Made by a program: the position numbers and the translations under genes. From Chamaecyparis obtusa (lineage: Eukaryota > Streptophyta > Pinopsida > Cupressales > Cupressaceae), in NCBI GenBank assembly GCA_027943335.1, contig BSBK01005140.1, positions 94,445 to 158,444 on the forward strand: a stretch of 64,000 nucleotides of DNA, given 5' to 3'. The notes under the pieces were generated by a model. That model searched no databases and was not told the DNA's origin. It was given only the letters and a program-made list of their open reading frames with translations. Positions 12,101-24,169 of the stretch are shown one piece after another (position 1 is the first letter of the stretch; each line of letters begins with the position of its first letter).

Positions 12101-13638
12101 ATAGTAAAAAAATCATATTATAATGAAATATCATATCATATACTAACACATTCACACACACAAAGGAAGAATGGAGATTCTTCCCAGTTTAGACCCTACC
12201 TGGGGTCCTGCGGAGAATCATCTTCCCTTGGCTGGAGAATCTTTTCAAAACTTCAATCATTGAGTAGATAGCGTTCTGGAAAGCTTCCTTTGGCAATCAA
12301 CTCCAAGCAATCCTCACACACTTTAATTCACCAACTAGAGACTCTCAAACTCACATAAGATTTCAATTAAAATCCTTGAAAAAATCAATTATAGACCACT
12401 CCAAAAAAAATCGTCCAAAAATTCTCAATCTCCTCTTCACACACAAACTTCAATTATTTATCCTCCAAATATGTGGTTGGAGGAGCAACCAAATAATTCC
12501 CGTAAGAACTTAACAAAGTTTTAATAAATTTAATTAAAATAGTCTCAAAAGAAAACCATAACCAGGAAACTCAACAAATAACTATCAAGGAAAACACAAC
12601 ACACACAAAAACTAACTCGCCTAACTTCTAGGAGGTCTCGAGTTCAACTCCCTCCTAGATAGCTATTTTTACTACAAAGAGCATTATCCTTTTATTATTA
12701 TTATTATTACTATTTTCACTTTTATTTAATACACTTCATTTAATTATTATAAATAACATACCATTTTAAAAATCATTAAAAGACATACAATTACCATTAT
12801 CTATATAAGCATGGATATATGTGTGTGCACCCACATATACACATACCTATATAACATGCAATCAATATAGCACATATATAATAAATATATATATACATAT
12901 ACTTACAAGGATAAATCTAACTCACATCATAAATCATAGAACAACGTTGAATCAAAATTCACAAGACCACAACATAAACTACATTAAAATCCCCTAACTA
13001 GGGTAACCTCCTAAATGGAAATCTAAGTCCATGGGTAACCTTGAGAGTAATATTGGTAATATCTCCACACAACAACAGTTCAAGGATTTTGAAGGCACAC
13101 TCAACCCTGTGTAGCCAGGTGGAGTCGATGGCTGGTACCTATATCCTGCAACACCAACTGACATGCATATATATATATATAGACACACAATAGAAAACAA
13201 GGAGGGAGAGTGCGACATCATGTGGACCTCCTATAGGAGTAACTACAACTACCTCCCCTCATCCTACACTCACATTAGACAGTGACATCAACAAAGCATA
13301 ATTGGATTAGTATGGTTAGTACCAGAATAATCTCTTTTCCATATTAAATAAAAACAATGCATCATAACATTATCATGTAAATATAAATCATCTATTAACT
13401 TTCAAAAACCCATTTAACCATTAGGCATGTACTCAAAATATCTCATTATCAAATCAAGATAAACAAATCATATAACCCTAAATGCATTAATCATGTCTAA
13501 TCCCAAGTAATGTTATTAGAGAAGGTAACACATCTAACCCTTAAGTGATTATAATCAACTAACCTAAGGTACACATAAATAATAAATAATTTTTCATAAA
13601 AGCATATAAGTCTATCAGGTGATCCTTTTAGCATTAAG

Positions 13639-13643
13639 GTCCT
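13639..13643. repeat. target site duplication GTCCT (left)
   Basis: GTCCT is found again at 20822-20826, immediately outside the other LTR, giving a perfect 5-bp duplication. Confidence 0.9.
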
Positions 13644-14737
13644 TGTTAGGAATGGGAACACTGAGAGGGGGGGTGAATCAGTGTTCACTGAATTTTATCC
13701 AAACTTAAATGCTTAAGTACTAAAATAAACATCTACATAAACATGAAACATGAAATTAACTCATGACACCAATATGGCTACAGGGAAACCCAAATAGGTA
13801 AAAACCCCTATGGGAATTGACACCCACTAATAGTTTGTACTAGTGTTTTGTGATCCTTGTTAGAAGATCCTTAACCCTGTTAGGAGTTTCTTTACAATAT
13901 ATTAAGTATAGTAGACCTAGTCAAGGGTCAGACCCTATTAGGAGTCTTTTACAATAGTCCCTATTAGGGGAGTGGACACACTATCCTAGAGCTCACTGCT
14001 CAAGTGGTGAAGGCTACAACCTTCTAATCTCAAATACACACTATATCTGTTTGATGAACTATAATTGTGACACTACTTGTCAGATTAGTTCCCAATGTGC
14101 TAATGTTTTGACCTCTTACAAAGCTCTAATACATCTTAATGTCTCTTCGTACACTTCTTCTCTACTTATCACAACTCTCTTTCTACTTCCATACCAAGTA
14201 CAATGGGTGCATCTCATATTTATATGCACATACAAAATAAACAACTAGGTTGGCCCTTAAACCTATTACATACAATGCTTCGAATTGAATTGGCTCAAGC
14301 ATGTTTACAAAAAAACATATATCCATGTCAGAAACCTAATTACAATAGGCACATAACCTTTACATCATTACAATTTAACCACAACTCAAAATGATAACAG
14401 TCGGCTACTTACTCTATTCTTCACTGGCACACACTCGCTATGCAACTTCAACTGTCTATATCTTCCTCATACTTGCATATCTGATTATGCACTCATAGAC
14501 TAAGTATGAATAGAGTCTAACCAACTTAACTTCTAGGCTGCACACCATAACTTGGTCGTATGCACGTGCACTGATGCTCTGACCTATAGGAACTTTGTAC
14601 ACTATCCAGTCTTCAACACTTAGCTGATTTCTAATCTTCTCATTAAGTGTGCTAACTCCAAACTTCTATATGACTTTGTTTCCATAATGACAACACTATA
14701 TTAAGTCATATACATCAATATATCCAACTTTCTAACA
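13644..14737 (-). repeat. family A 3' LTR
   Basis: 1094 bp; plus-strand ends TGTTAGGAATGGG and CCAACTTTCTAACA. It is a near-identical direct repeat of 19726-20821. Confidence 0.95.
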
Positions 14738-14750
14738 ATCTCCCCCTTTT
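14738..14750 (-). promoter_or_regulatory. polypurine tract of family A element
   Basis: The minus strand reads AAAGGGGGAGAT directly before the 3' LTR start TGTTAGAAAG, as in the copy at 6261. Confidence 0.85.
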
Positions 14751-14944
14751 TCATTAATGGCAACAAAGGAATATGGAAAAGTAGCTAACTGTCCCTTAAT
14801 ACAAAAATATTTTGTCTTATACACAAACTTCTATCTTATAACTCCCTATACATATCTATAATCCATATTCTATACATACTCCCCCTTTTACATTAATGAA
14901 AAAGGTGTGTCAAAACTAAATCTTCAAAAAACTTACTATGATAA

Positions 14945-17900
14945 TACATCCGAATATGCAATCTGCAAGTTCTGAATCTCCTTCTTCCAAAATGTTATTA
15001 AAGAATTGACAATTTGGAGATGGGCACATAGTGCATACTACATCTTTTCCATCTTCTCCAAATCTATGGTAGGACCTTGATCATATGTTACCATGGTGGC
15101 ATTAATCTCCTTGATATTCTAATTTAGTATGTCTAATGAGGGCACAAGAGCATTCCTTAGCTGAATCTTCCTAGCCCTTATCTTGATAATCTCTCTTTAT
15201 GTCTTCTCAATCTTGTCTAACTATCCTTGGTAGACATTATTGCACATGGTCACATCCATAGATGGATCTTCAACTAATTTCCTGATGCTTTCTATCATGG
15301 CTTCTGCTTCTTGTACCTTTTTGTACAGATCACCAGTTAATTTATCTTGGTTCATACATTCAACAATGATTTTTCTTCCCTTTGCCGCAAACTCCTTAAT
15401 GGATGCTTGACCAACCTTTAGTGAGCTTAGATCAAGTGCATAGTTGTTAACCAATTCATTGATCCTTTTCTTCATATACTTTTCTTCTATAACTAAGGAT
15501 GCAGATTCTTCTAGGCTAAAGAAATTGCTTTTGAATACTGTGATGATGTTGCTAACATCATCAACTGAATGTACTTTAGACACTTTCTTGTCTGAAGACA
15601 ATAGACTATTCAATATGTTGACCAATTCAACAAACAAGGGATTCCTCATTACCTATTTCTCCTTTTCCTTCTCCATAGCTAGGACACTGATCTTGATCAG
15701 GTCTTCTTCTCCCAATGAGTCCAAACTGGTTGTGTCAGGTGTCAAACTTGACAAAAATGATACTGAGGGGGTGATAGGTGTGTTATCCATCACTTCTTGT
15801 TTAACCAAAAATTCAATTGATGGTTCATTTGTTTTCTCTCTTACTTTTATCTCTTTCTTTTTTTTTTCTAATTCCTTCTCTCTTTCTTTTCTTCCTTCTT
15901 CCTTTTCTTTTGTTATATCTTCAACTGATATTTCTTCTTGATGGGTGGGAGGTGAGTTGCTACATAAAATTTCAACTTCTTGTGTGCTCACAAAAGCTTC
16001 TTCAAACTTGTCCAAGTCAGTATCTGTGGCCACCATGGCTATTTCTACATTATCAATGATAATGGTGCTATCTTTTAGTGACTCTTTCATGTATGTAGAC
16101 TTATCTACCTCTGTTTGTGTTTCCATTGCAGGCACTAAATCTTGAGGACCTTTCACTAATGCATTGGTGGGCTCTTCCACCTTGAATTCCTTCAAGGATG
16201 ATTTTTCTATGGGCATAGTAGGAGGGTACATGTTCCCGTCCATGAATACTTTCTTGAAGGCTTTCTCTATTTCTTTAGCAACAAGATCATAATTCTTGTC
16301 CATAATGTGCAGAATCCTTGACTTAGTTCTGAGATGAGGGTTTACTAATTCTAACAACAAAGACTTCTCTTCTAAGGAACATATTGGAAGACTATCATCT
16401 AGAATCTTTTCCCTTATCCGTAGATCTTCTTCTATAGCCTGTCTCTTTTGGAATTCTAGGATGTTCCATACATTTTCAAGGATCATAGTCTTAAGTTCCA
16501 AGACTATCTTCTTAAATTTTAGCATGTTTTTGACTATCATTCCATGTATCTCATATTTATCTATCTCACTATATTTTTCATAAAATTTCTCTACTTGATC
16601 AATTATGCATTCATTGATTATTCTTGCACTTAGCACACTGAGATTGGGTTTAAAAATTGCTTCAAGAGGTTCTTGAGTGTTTCTTCTATTCCTTGTTACC
16701 CTTGAGGATGGATGATTGATGCCAATCTCTTTCTTCCTCTTTGGCATTGCCTTATACTTAGGAGGAGTAGTAAGGTCAATGGTTTCCTTGGGTGCAGAAG
16801 GAGTATCGTCAGTTTTACCCTTCTATTCTTCAGCTTAGGATCATCTAATTTTGCCTTGGCTATATTTGCACTCTCTAATTCCAAAGAAATCTTTTGTTCC
16901 CTTGCTTTGTCTAGGTCTTCTTGAGAAGCTCCATGAATTATTAAGATCTCAGAGGTGACCTTGGCAACCTTTCTCTTTGTTGTTGTGTTGTTTAGTTTTG
17001 CATCTACCTCTCTTATTTTCTCCTCATAGGTTCCCCATCTAGGTTCATCAGGGTCTTTGGGTACTGCTAATAGAATTTGAGCATAATCCTTTAGGATAGG
17101 CTCTTCCACTTCATATCCAAGTGGATGTATCCATTCAGTTCTTGGTTCAATTGCCTCCATGCATGTTGTGTCTCTTTCAACCATGAAGAAAATAGTGTCC
17201 TTGTACTTTTCCACTATCTTCTATGGTATCATGTACCTCATTTTCATCTTAGCCCTAAATTTTTTTAGCTCAAATGTCATGTAATCCTTCAAGGTGCTCT
17301 CAGTACATGCCTTGAGAGATATCTGAGGCATTGTGGGAATGGATTTGTCTAGATACAAATCTGATACTTTTCCAACAATGTGAAAGTACATATGGATGAT
17401 CAAAGACCCAAATCTAAATATTTGGTCTTATCATGCTTGATTGCCTTAATGTTATCAATAAAATATGCATGCAAGATTTCACATAGGTTGAACTCTCCAT
17501 TTTCATTAACAATTATTATGGCTACAATAATTGTGGCTGCAGACACACTGTTCACCCTGCTGGTGTGTTGAAACCTATAACCAAGTATCATAGACATCAA
17601 TTTGATGTCATTATCCTCAATAAGCTCGATGGTCATTCCACGCCTATCACTCCTTGACTTGAAAGTTTTCTCAACAATCTTCCTTACATCTTTTCCCATT
17701 GGAAGGATGATGTTTGTCTTTGATAGGCCTGTTAACTCATGAATTAGGTCACTGGTCATTCTAATCGGCACTTCACCTATCCAAAATAGGTCATCATGAA
17801 TCCTGCTCAAAAGAATTTGATCCATTATGATTCATATAACTCATATGTCATAACATACTCCACTATAGGGTGATTATCCCACTGTGCATACTCATCCAAG

Positions 17901-18125
17901 AAGGTTTTGTCTAGTTTTAGCATGGTTTCCATGTGCGCTCTGAATCTATCCAATCCTATTGGTTCTTTCTTATAGTAGATGTATGCCCTAATGTCCTTGA
18001 CATGCATAACACCCATAGGCATCTAGGAGAATGCCCCTTCTAGGTCATCTAGAGTAGACATAAATGGATGTCTCTTAAACACATCTTTTCTTCTCTACAA
18101 TATCAAATACTATAGGAGTAGCCAT
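14945..18125 (-). pseudogene. family A ORF2, novel ~1000-aa protein (copy 2)
   Basis: I do not recognise the family. The start at 18125 (MATPIVFD) is chosen because copy 1 starts at the same place. The N-terminal part (18022-17221) is well kept, with SRIHDDLFWIGEVPI, MILGYRFQH and VGKVSDLYLDK. A long open stretch, 16747-15653, gives 364 codons: a basic start (PKRKKEIG), a helical block with KFYEKYSEIDKYEIHGM, then a Glu/Lys-rich acidic region near 15900. Another open stretch, 15649-15221, starts MRNPLFVELVNIL and looks like coiled coil (EKYMKKRINELVNNY). A single stop at 15650-15652 separates the two in frame. Frameshifts lie near 17825, 17400 and 16800. It lacks every pol motif. Protein similarity to copy 1 is much stronger than the noncoding DNA around it, which suggests past selection on the protein. 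Confidence 0.7.
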
Positions 18126-18540
18126 GACTTACTTGTATATCGCTTTCACAAAGGTTTCCAAGAGATTCTAAATCGAGGTGAAGAACTAGGGTTTTTGCAA
18201 CAAATCAAATGCACTAAAAATCACCTAATGAATCAAACTGTAATCCTTCTCAATCAACTTCTAAGACTCTTCTTCTCTTAATTCAAATGCAATGAGAAAT
18301 CATCTAACTTCTATGTACTTTAAGGTAAAAATTTTTCCATTAATGCTTGTCGCATAAACTAGGCTGTCACTTGAAAATTTTCAACTTTCATTCTATAAAC
18401 AATCAACTAGTACGCTCTTGCACAAAGGTTCCTCTAATCTCCAAAAGCTTAAGTCCAAAGGCACATACTCTGATAGTGAGTATACTAGCCATGCAGGGGT
18501 CTAGAACTAAATTAGCTCCCCCCATGACCCTGAGGGCCAT

Positions 18541-19672
18541 TCATGCAAATGTAGAGGGTGCATCCACTATGGATGCATCCAATACATACTCGTCATCTTT
18601 ATCCTTCTTTTCTTCTGACCAAATCAAGCTCACATCTTTTGAGGCTTTCACAAACTTGACTTCTCCTTTGGGATCCTAGACTAGTTCTTTGATCTTTTTA
18701 GAGCTTTCCTGAACTTGCGTCCTTGATCTACAAAAATTTGAGATGTGTCTAGCCTTGTTACAAGAGTGACAAATGACTAGAGGCCTTATATTCCTTGGTG
18801 CATTGACATGAGTCACCATTTTACATTGTCTAGCTGAGTGACCATTATAGTTACATATCTGACATGTAACATTCTAAGAACTTCTTACATTTGATTGATT
18901 TTGATTTCTCTGATCATGCTGAGTCCTATTCTTTTAACTTGTCTTGCAATTCATAGCTCTATGACCAAATTTATTGAATGAATGACAATAGCAATTAAAA
19001 GGTCTTACCTTTGTACAGTTCCTTGCTATATGTCCATTCTTTTTACATGCATAACAGGTACGGTCTACTTGCTTGCACTCATCCTTAAGTGGTTCACCAT
19101 TATCTTTAGTTTGATCTTCAGTCTTCTTAGCATCTGTAGAGTCTTTTTGTGTATTCTTTCTTGCTCACATGTTGTCAATCTGATTTTGTGCTTCATTGTA
19201 TCCAATGCAACTAGTGTCTCCTTTGGTTCTTCTTGCATACAACTAAGATTCTATCAAATCAGAACTAGTGTGTAATTTGTCAATGTGATTCTTTGCTTCT
19301 TTTAATTTAGATTCCAAGGTTTCTTTGTTGTTTCTTAGCTCCAAGATTTCCATGTTTTCTTTCCTTAATCCCTGATTGAGTTGAAGGTTGTCTTTGAGCT
19401 ATTCTTCATAGACTTCTTGATTGTTAATCAACTTATCATTAGATTCTTTAAGAATTTCTTTTAAAGATGTATTTTCTTCATTTAGATTTTTGACCATTGC
19501 TCCTAAGTCAATGTTAGAGCATTCTTCCAAATCCTTTCTTAGCCTTTTGATAACTAATTGAGCATCACTTACTTTTTATTTTAGTTCTTCAATTTCTCTT
19601 TCTGATTGGTCCAGGTCTTCAAGAGAAGCTTCAAGATTTCTTTTTAGATGTTTCATTTATGCTTCATCCATG
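18541..19672 (-). pseudogene. family A Gag-like protein: coiled coil plus four CCHC-type knuckles
   Basis: Translation from an ATG at 19672 gives a long heptad-type helix (for example DLDQSEREIEELK and ESKLKEAKNHIDKL), then a Lys/Asp-rich linker, then zinc knuckles. Knuckle 1 at 19056-19015 is CYACKKNGHIARNC; knuckle 2 at 18987-18946 is CHSFNKFGHRAMNC with one Cys lost to Phe; knuckle 3 at 18864-18823 is CQICNYNGHSARQC; knuckle 4 at 18771-18730 is CHSCNKARHISNFC. CCHC knuckles bind RNA in retroelement Gag proteins. Plant copia Gag usually has one or two, so four is unusual. The usual N-terminal Gag domain is not seen; the protein seems to begin at the helix. Stops fall at several places (for example just after MDEA) and a frameshift near 18690 precedes an acidic C-terminus ending PSTFA. 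Confidence 0.7.
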
Positions 19673-19709
19673 ATCTCCTCAAGTGGTTAAAATTTTTTGC
19701 TAAGGACTA

Positions 19710-19723
19710 GAGCTCTGATACCA
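19710..19723 (-). promoter_or_regulatory. primer binding site, initiator tRNA-Met type
   Basis: The minus strand reads TGGTATCAGAGCTC, two bases inside the 5' LTR. TGGTATCAGAGC is complementary to the 3' end of plant initiator tRNA-Met and is the standard Ty1/copia priming site. Confidence 0.93.
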
Positions 19724-19725
19724 AT

Positions 19726-20821
19726 TGTTAGGAATGGGAACACTGAGAGGGGGGGTGAATTAGTGTTCACTTAATTTTATCTAAACTTAAATGCTTAAGT
19801 ACTAAAATAATCATCCACATAAACATAAAACATTAAATTAACTCATGACACCAATATGGTTATGGGGAAACCCAAATAGGTAAAAACCTCAATGGGAATT
19901 GACACCCACTAATATTCTATACTAGTGTTTTGTGATCCTTGTTAGAAGATCCTTAAGCCTGTTAGGAGTTTCTTTACAATATATTAAGTATAGTAGACTT
20001 GGTCAAGGGTCAAACCCTATTAGGAGTTTTTTACAATAGTCCCTATTAGGGGAGTGGACACACTGCCCTAGAGCTCACTGCTCAAGTGATAAAGGCTACA
20101 ACCTTCTGATCTCAGATACACACTATATATACTAGATGAACTATCACTTTGACACTACTTGTTAGATCAGTTCCCTTGATGCGTTGATGCTTTGACCTCT
20201 TCCAAAGCTCTAATACATCTTAATTTCTCTTTGCAAACTTCTTCTCTACTTATCACAACTCTCTTTCTACTTCCATACCAAGTACAATGGGTGCATCTCA
20301 TATTTATATGTGCATACAAAATAAATAACTAGGTCGGCCCTTAAACCTATTACATACAATACTTCCAATTGAATTGGCTCAAGCATGTTTACAAAAGAAC
20401 ATATATACATGTCAGAAACCTAATTAAAATAGGCTCATAGCCTTTACATCATTATAATTTAACCGCAACTCAAAATGATAATAGTCAGCTACTTACTTTG
20501 TTCTTCACTGGAAAACACTGGTTGTGCAACTTCAACTGTCTGTATCTTCCTCATACTTGTATATCTGATTATGCACTCATAGAATAAGCATGAATATAGT
20601 CTAACCAACTTAACTTCTAGGTCACACACCATAACTTAGTCGTACACACATGCGCTAATGCTCTAACCTACAGGAACTTTGTACATTGTCCAATCTTCAA
20701 CACTTAGCCAATTTCTAATCTTCTCATTAAGTGCGCTGACTCCAAACTTCTATATGACTTTGTTTCCATTATGATAACACTATATTAAGTCATATACATC
20801 AGTATAGCCAACTTTCCAATA
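19726..20821 (-). repeat. family A 5' LTR
   Basis: 1096 bp; it matches 13644-14737 almost throughout. The minus-strand end ...CCATTCCTAACA is followed by the primer binding site. Confidence 0.95.
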
Positions 20822-20826
20822 GTCCT
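20822..20826. repeat. target site duplication GTCCT (right)
   Basis: This is the second copy of the 5-bp duplication at 13639-13643. Family B sequence resumes right after it. Confidence 0.9.
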
Positions 20827-21027
20827 AAACTATTGCTAACACACAAGAAGATGCATAGGAACATATCTATGCAATATTATTATTTCCCATATTAAAATAT
20901 GAAGCTATGGTAAGTTGGAAGAGGTTCAGTTTAAGCAACCATCTCAAGAAGGATCATTCTCACAAATAGTCCTTCCTAATTTCAAGTGAACATAATTAGA
21001 ACTTGATAGGGTTGGAGGGGCATTAGA

Positions 21028-21119
21028 GAGAGAGAGAGAGAGATTGTAGGAGAGAGAGAGAAGTGGAAGGTAAGAGAGTAGGAGGGGGAGGGGGAGAGAG
21101 AGAGAGAGAGAGAGAGAGA
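21028..21119. repeat. (GA)n-rich microsatellite, right half
   Basis: GA repeats with GGAGGG interruptions run from the right end of the family B element to 21119. They are probably the other half of the tract at 9020-9136. Confidence 0.9.
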
Positions 21120-21272
21120 TTTTAAAAATGAACATGTAGATGTGGACAATGGAGTGTGGACTTTGACAATGACAATCTACTGATTGAATATGAAGGAATT
21201 GACAATGATAATGGTGTAGAAGAACCAAATCAATATTACACATCTCCATATTATATGAGAAATTAAGTCCCT

Positions 21273-23795
21273 TTGGTGGAAGAAAGAAAAACTCCAAAAT
21301 TGAGTCCTTCAAGAACAACTAAATGGTCACTTGAAATTGATGAGAACATAATGAGAAATTTCAATGGGAAGAGATCAGAAAGAACCATTTGGTTGTGGGT
21401 TTCAAAACTTTTTGATCAATTTTTTAGCCACAAGATGTTAGTTGAGAAATGTCAAATGTTTGTGCAATTGTTAAAGATGTAGAGGATGAGACGTATACTA
21501 GCCAAATTGAAGATTAGTGTGAACAAGAAAAAAGAGTGGAATGCTATTATTGTGAGAAATATTTTTAGTGCTCTCAATTCCATTGGGAAGAATACCATGG
21601 AAAAAGATAAGAGAGTTGCTAGGAGGGTTATTACAACCTCCTTAGTAAGTCATCATTTGAGAAAGGCTCATTTGATGAGACAAACTTGTGTTGACTTGAA
21701 TCTAAATCATAAAACTTTGGATAGAGCACTTGCAAGAAGAGAAAGACTTGATGATCCTCTTAAAATTGATACATGGGCTTATGGTGGGAGACTTTCATAT
21801 TTTGATAAGAAGCTTACCTATGCTATGAAGGATCATATTCAACTATTTTGGTAATCTAAATCAAGAGTGTCACCAAATGTGAAGGATGTCTTGAAGTTGA
21901 GAATTGGCATTCGAGACCGCACCCCATATCCAAAACATTATTTGGAGGTGAGTCAAACAATGTTGTTAAAACAATTTGTGAGACACGTCCAACATTGCAA
22001 ATATCACAAAGAGATTTTGAATCCCTGAAGCCTTTTTTTTGTGTGCCTCTTAAGATTCGAAATACTTGTTGTTGCAAATATCATGTGGAGTTTTCAATGC
22101 ACCATGAATTGTTACGATCCATTCATTCTACTTTGCATAGTAGTGAAATGTTGGAGGAGTGTGGTGCAAGTGCTCTTCCAAAATCATCAAGAGACTTGCT
22201 AGATCATTTTTTATGTCCTAGAGATGATGGATGTTTCTTTTATAGAAAAGATTACTTAAATGACAAGTGCTCAGAGTGTGGTGGGCTAGTGAAGTTTTTT
22301 GAATGTTTTCATGAGGGTTGTGAACACAATTTTTGAAAGACAATTGTCCACAAAAAGGTACATGAAACTATTAAATATACATTGCAAAGTGGAGGTGAAG
22401 GCTCTAGATGTGAGTTGGTTACTAATGAATGTAATGTAGCTGATTTTATTTCAAAGTTCAGGAAGAATATTTTTTACAAGTATGCAAGGCATAGTCACAA
22501 GTCTCAATGATTGGATCAACAATTAAGGATGTGTAAGGACACTTTCCTGATTGGCACTATTATATCAGTTGTTGACTTTGTAGAGAACTATACATTGCAG
22601 CCCCAAAACAAGTTGCAAGCTCAATATTACAATTCTATTTAGGTTTCTATTTTTGTGCACATAACATATAGACATTCCCCTGATAGTACAGAAGATGACC
22701 GGAAGATAATCAGAGAGTACCATTTTTATATGAGCAATGATAGATAGAACTCATCTGAGTTTGTCCAATATTTCTTTGAGAATTATTTTGAGTGGGTGCG
22801 GGAAAATAATATTTCTATGGATAGACATCTCATTTGGTCAGATAACTGCATAGGTCAATTAAAAAATGCTCATATGTTTTATTGGTTATGTAGAATGCAT
22901 GTAGAGAGTGGTCTACCTCATATTTTTAGTTTTTTTTAGGCCGGTCATGGAAAATGGGAGCATGATGGAGTAGGTGCATGTGTAAAGAGAGCTCTAGTTA
23001 AGGAGCAACTAAGTATTTCAGGTGCATAAATCATTGATGCTCATTCTATTGTTGATTGGTTTTCTTTAGCATTGTCATAGGGCTCTTGATTCAGTAGTGC
23101 ATATATTCTTTTGGTTGGTTGAGTTGGGCACAATAGGAAATAGGCTGGATTGTCAAAATATGAAAGATTCTTCAAAAATGCATTCATTTTGAAGCTCAGA
23201 TGCTAGTACATGGGCCATTTGGACATGAGAGTTGGCTTGTTATTGTTCGATTTGTCTTCAGTGTGATTAGGATCAATGTGAGTTAAGTGAGTGGGTTGAT
23301 ACATGGGTTCCACATTATCTTACTCCTTTATCTCTCACAGTCTTTGTAATAAATGATGACATGGATTTTTCACTTGACTACGACCATCTTTCATATCTTC
23401 TACAACCATGACATGTTTTTTCATTGGTTGCACCATAAGGGAATGATGAGAGATTAGATTACTGGTTAGCATGTTGTGTACGAGGAAAGCATAAACTTGC
23501 ACAATTGACGGTAGATGATGATATGTTCACATATCCAATAGTGTCACATGTTGTTGTGGGAACATGGTTGCACACATATATGATTAGAAATAATGGCATT
23601 CATGCATTTGAAGACTATGAGAAGCACAGAACCATTCTCATGTATTCACACCTTATTATAGCAGCCAATGTTAAGTTGTTGAAACATCAAGGAAAACCAA
23701 AGACAAATGAACTTTGGACTATTAGTACTATTGATCATGAATCAATATTGAATACTCTCAAACACAGAGATAACCCTTTAGGAACACTTCAATAG
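21273..23795 (+). pseudogene. DDE-type transposase-like gene, decayed
   Basis: The broken frames match, from memory, a widespread but poorly named family of transposase-like proteins in plants and animals. Blocks in order: KSRVSPNVKDVLKLRIG (21858-21908), ISQRDFESLKPFF (21998), NTCCCKYHVEF (22062), a Cys-rich knuckle CSECGGLVKFFECFHEGC (22270-22323), VVDFVENYT with Asp at 22574, WSDNCIGQL with Asp at 22841, GHGKWEHDGVGACVKRALVKEQL with Glu at 23003, and a C-terminal block VDDDMFTYPIVSHVVVGTWL (23508-23567). The two Asp and the Glu are my candidates for the catalytic triad. Frameshifts lie near 21960 and 23090-23440 and there are several stops, so it is inactive. The superfamily is not certain. 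It lies just right of the split microsatellite and left of the satellite array. Confidence 0.65.
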
Positions 23796-24169
23796 GTAAG
23801 TTCAACTAAGTTGCAAGGTTTTCCATGTTTATTACGATTATGTTCAATAAATTAATTGTATTTTTTTTCTTTATTTATTTGAGCCAATAAACTTGGTTGT
23901 GTATGTGAATTGTAAATGCACTTGGATACATATATGATAGATATAGAAGATTGAGGTGTGCATTTGATTAGCCCATCTTTTATGATGGTAAACTTCACTA
24001 TGCATTGTCTAGTCATGTTCTTTGGTTTGTTTAGTTACTTATACATGCTCATAATCTTTTTCTCAAATCTATATAAACTTCTTATATTCTCTATTAACTT
24101 TTCTTCTACCTTCCGAATGTAGGGATTGGAGCAAAAAGGACACTTATTTTTTTTTTATATTTGTGTAAT
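23796..24169. other. AT-rich, no gene seen
   Basis: This is the presumed 3' untranslated region or downstream sequence of the transposase. No motif was recognised. Confidence 0.4.

Larger units (their letters stand above)
13644..20821 (-). mobile_element. family A complete non-autonomous LTR retrotransposon
   Basis: The 7178-bp element has two LTRs (13644-14737 and 19726-20821, 1094 and 1096 bp), a copia-type primer binding site, a polypurine tract and a perfect 5-bp target duplication GTCCT at 13639-13643 and 20822-20826. The outer end of the right LTR reads CCAATA instead of CCAACA, a single transition. On the minus strand the order is 5' LTR, PBS, a Gag-like gene with four zinc knuckles, ORF2 of about 1000 codons, PPT, 3' LTR. 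There is no sign of protease, integrase, RT or RNase H, so it must rely on another element in trans. PBS, PPT and LTR end resemble Ty1/copia elements. Confidence 0.93.
9137..21027. mobile_element. family B giant LTR-like element (probable solo LTR), split
   Basis: The element's own sequence is 9137-13643 plus 20827-21027, about 4.7 kb, with a family A element inside. It aligns by eye to 34857-39371 over many blocks, for example the ACCACCCAACCAYGTGGAA region (10289 and 35847), GAGTGTCATCACA (10471 and 36053), and the GGTGRAGTCGATG block (13119 and 38750). Its ends, AGTAATGTCCCC and GGGGCATTAGA, are decayed forms of TGTAACGCCC and GGGGTATTACA seen in the other copy. The flanking pentamer GAGAG is repeated on both sides but lies in a GA repeat, so it proves little. 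No coding region is seen. A solo LTR of a large gypsy element fits best; a 4.7-kb LARD-like unit is the alternative. Confidence 0.6.

Noticed and set aside
15444..15941. Plus-strand ORF of 165 codons
   Set aside because: It is antisense to family A ORF2, whose minus-strand frame shows protein similarity to the copy at 2871.
19710..19723. Possible tRNA gene
   Set aside because: Only the 3' complement of initiator tRNA-Met is present; it is a primer binding site.
13644..20821. Reading family A as an autonomous copia element
   Set aside because: No protease, integrase, RT or RNase H motif is found in any frame of the internal region.
20944..21318. Minus-strand ORF of 124 codons
   Set aside because: Much of it is the GA tract read backwards, and the rest crosses the family B end.
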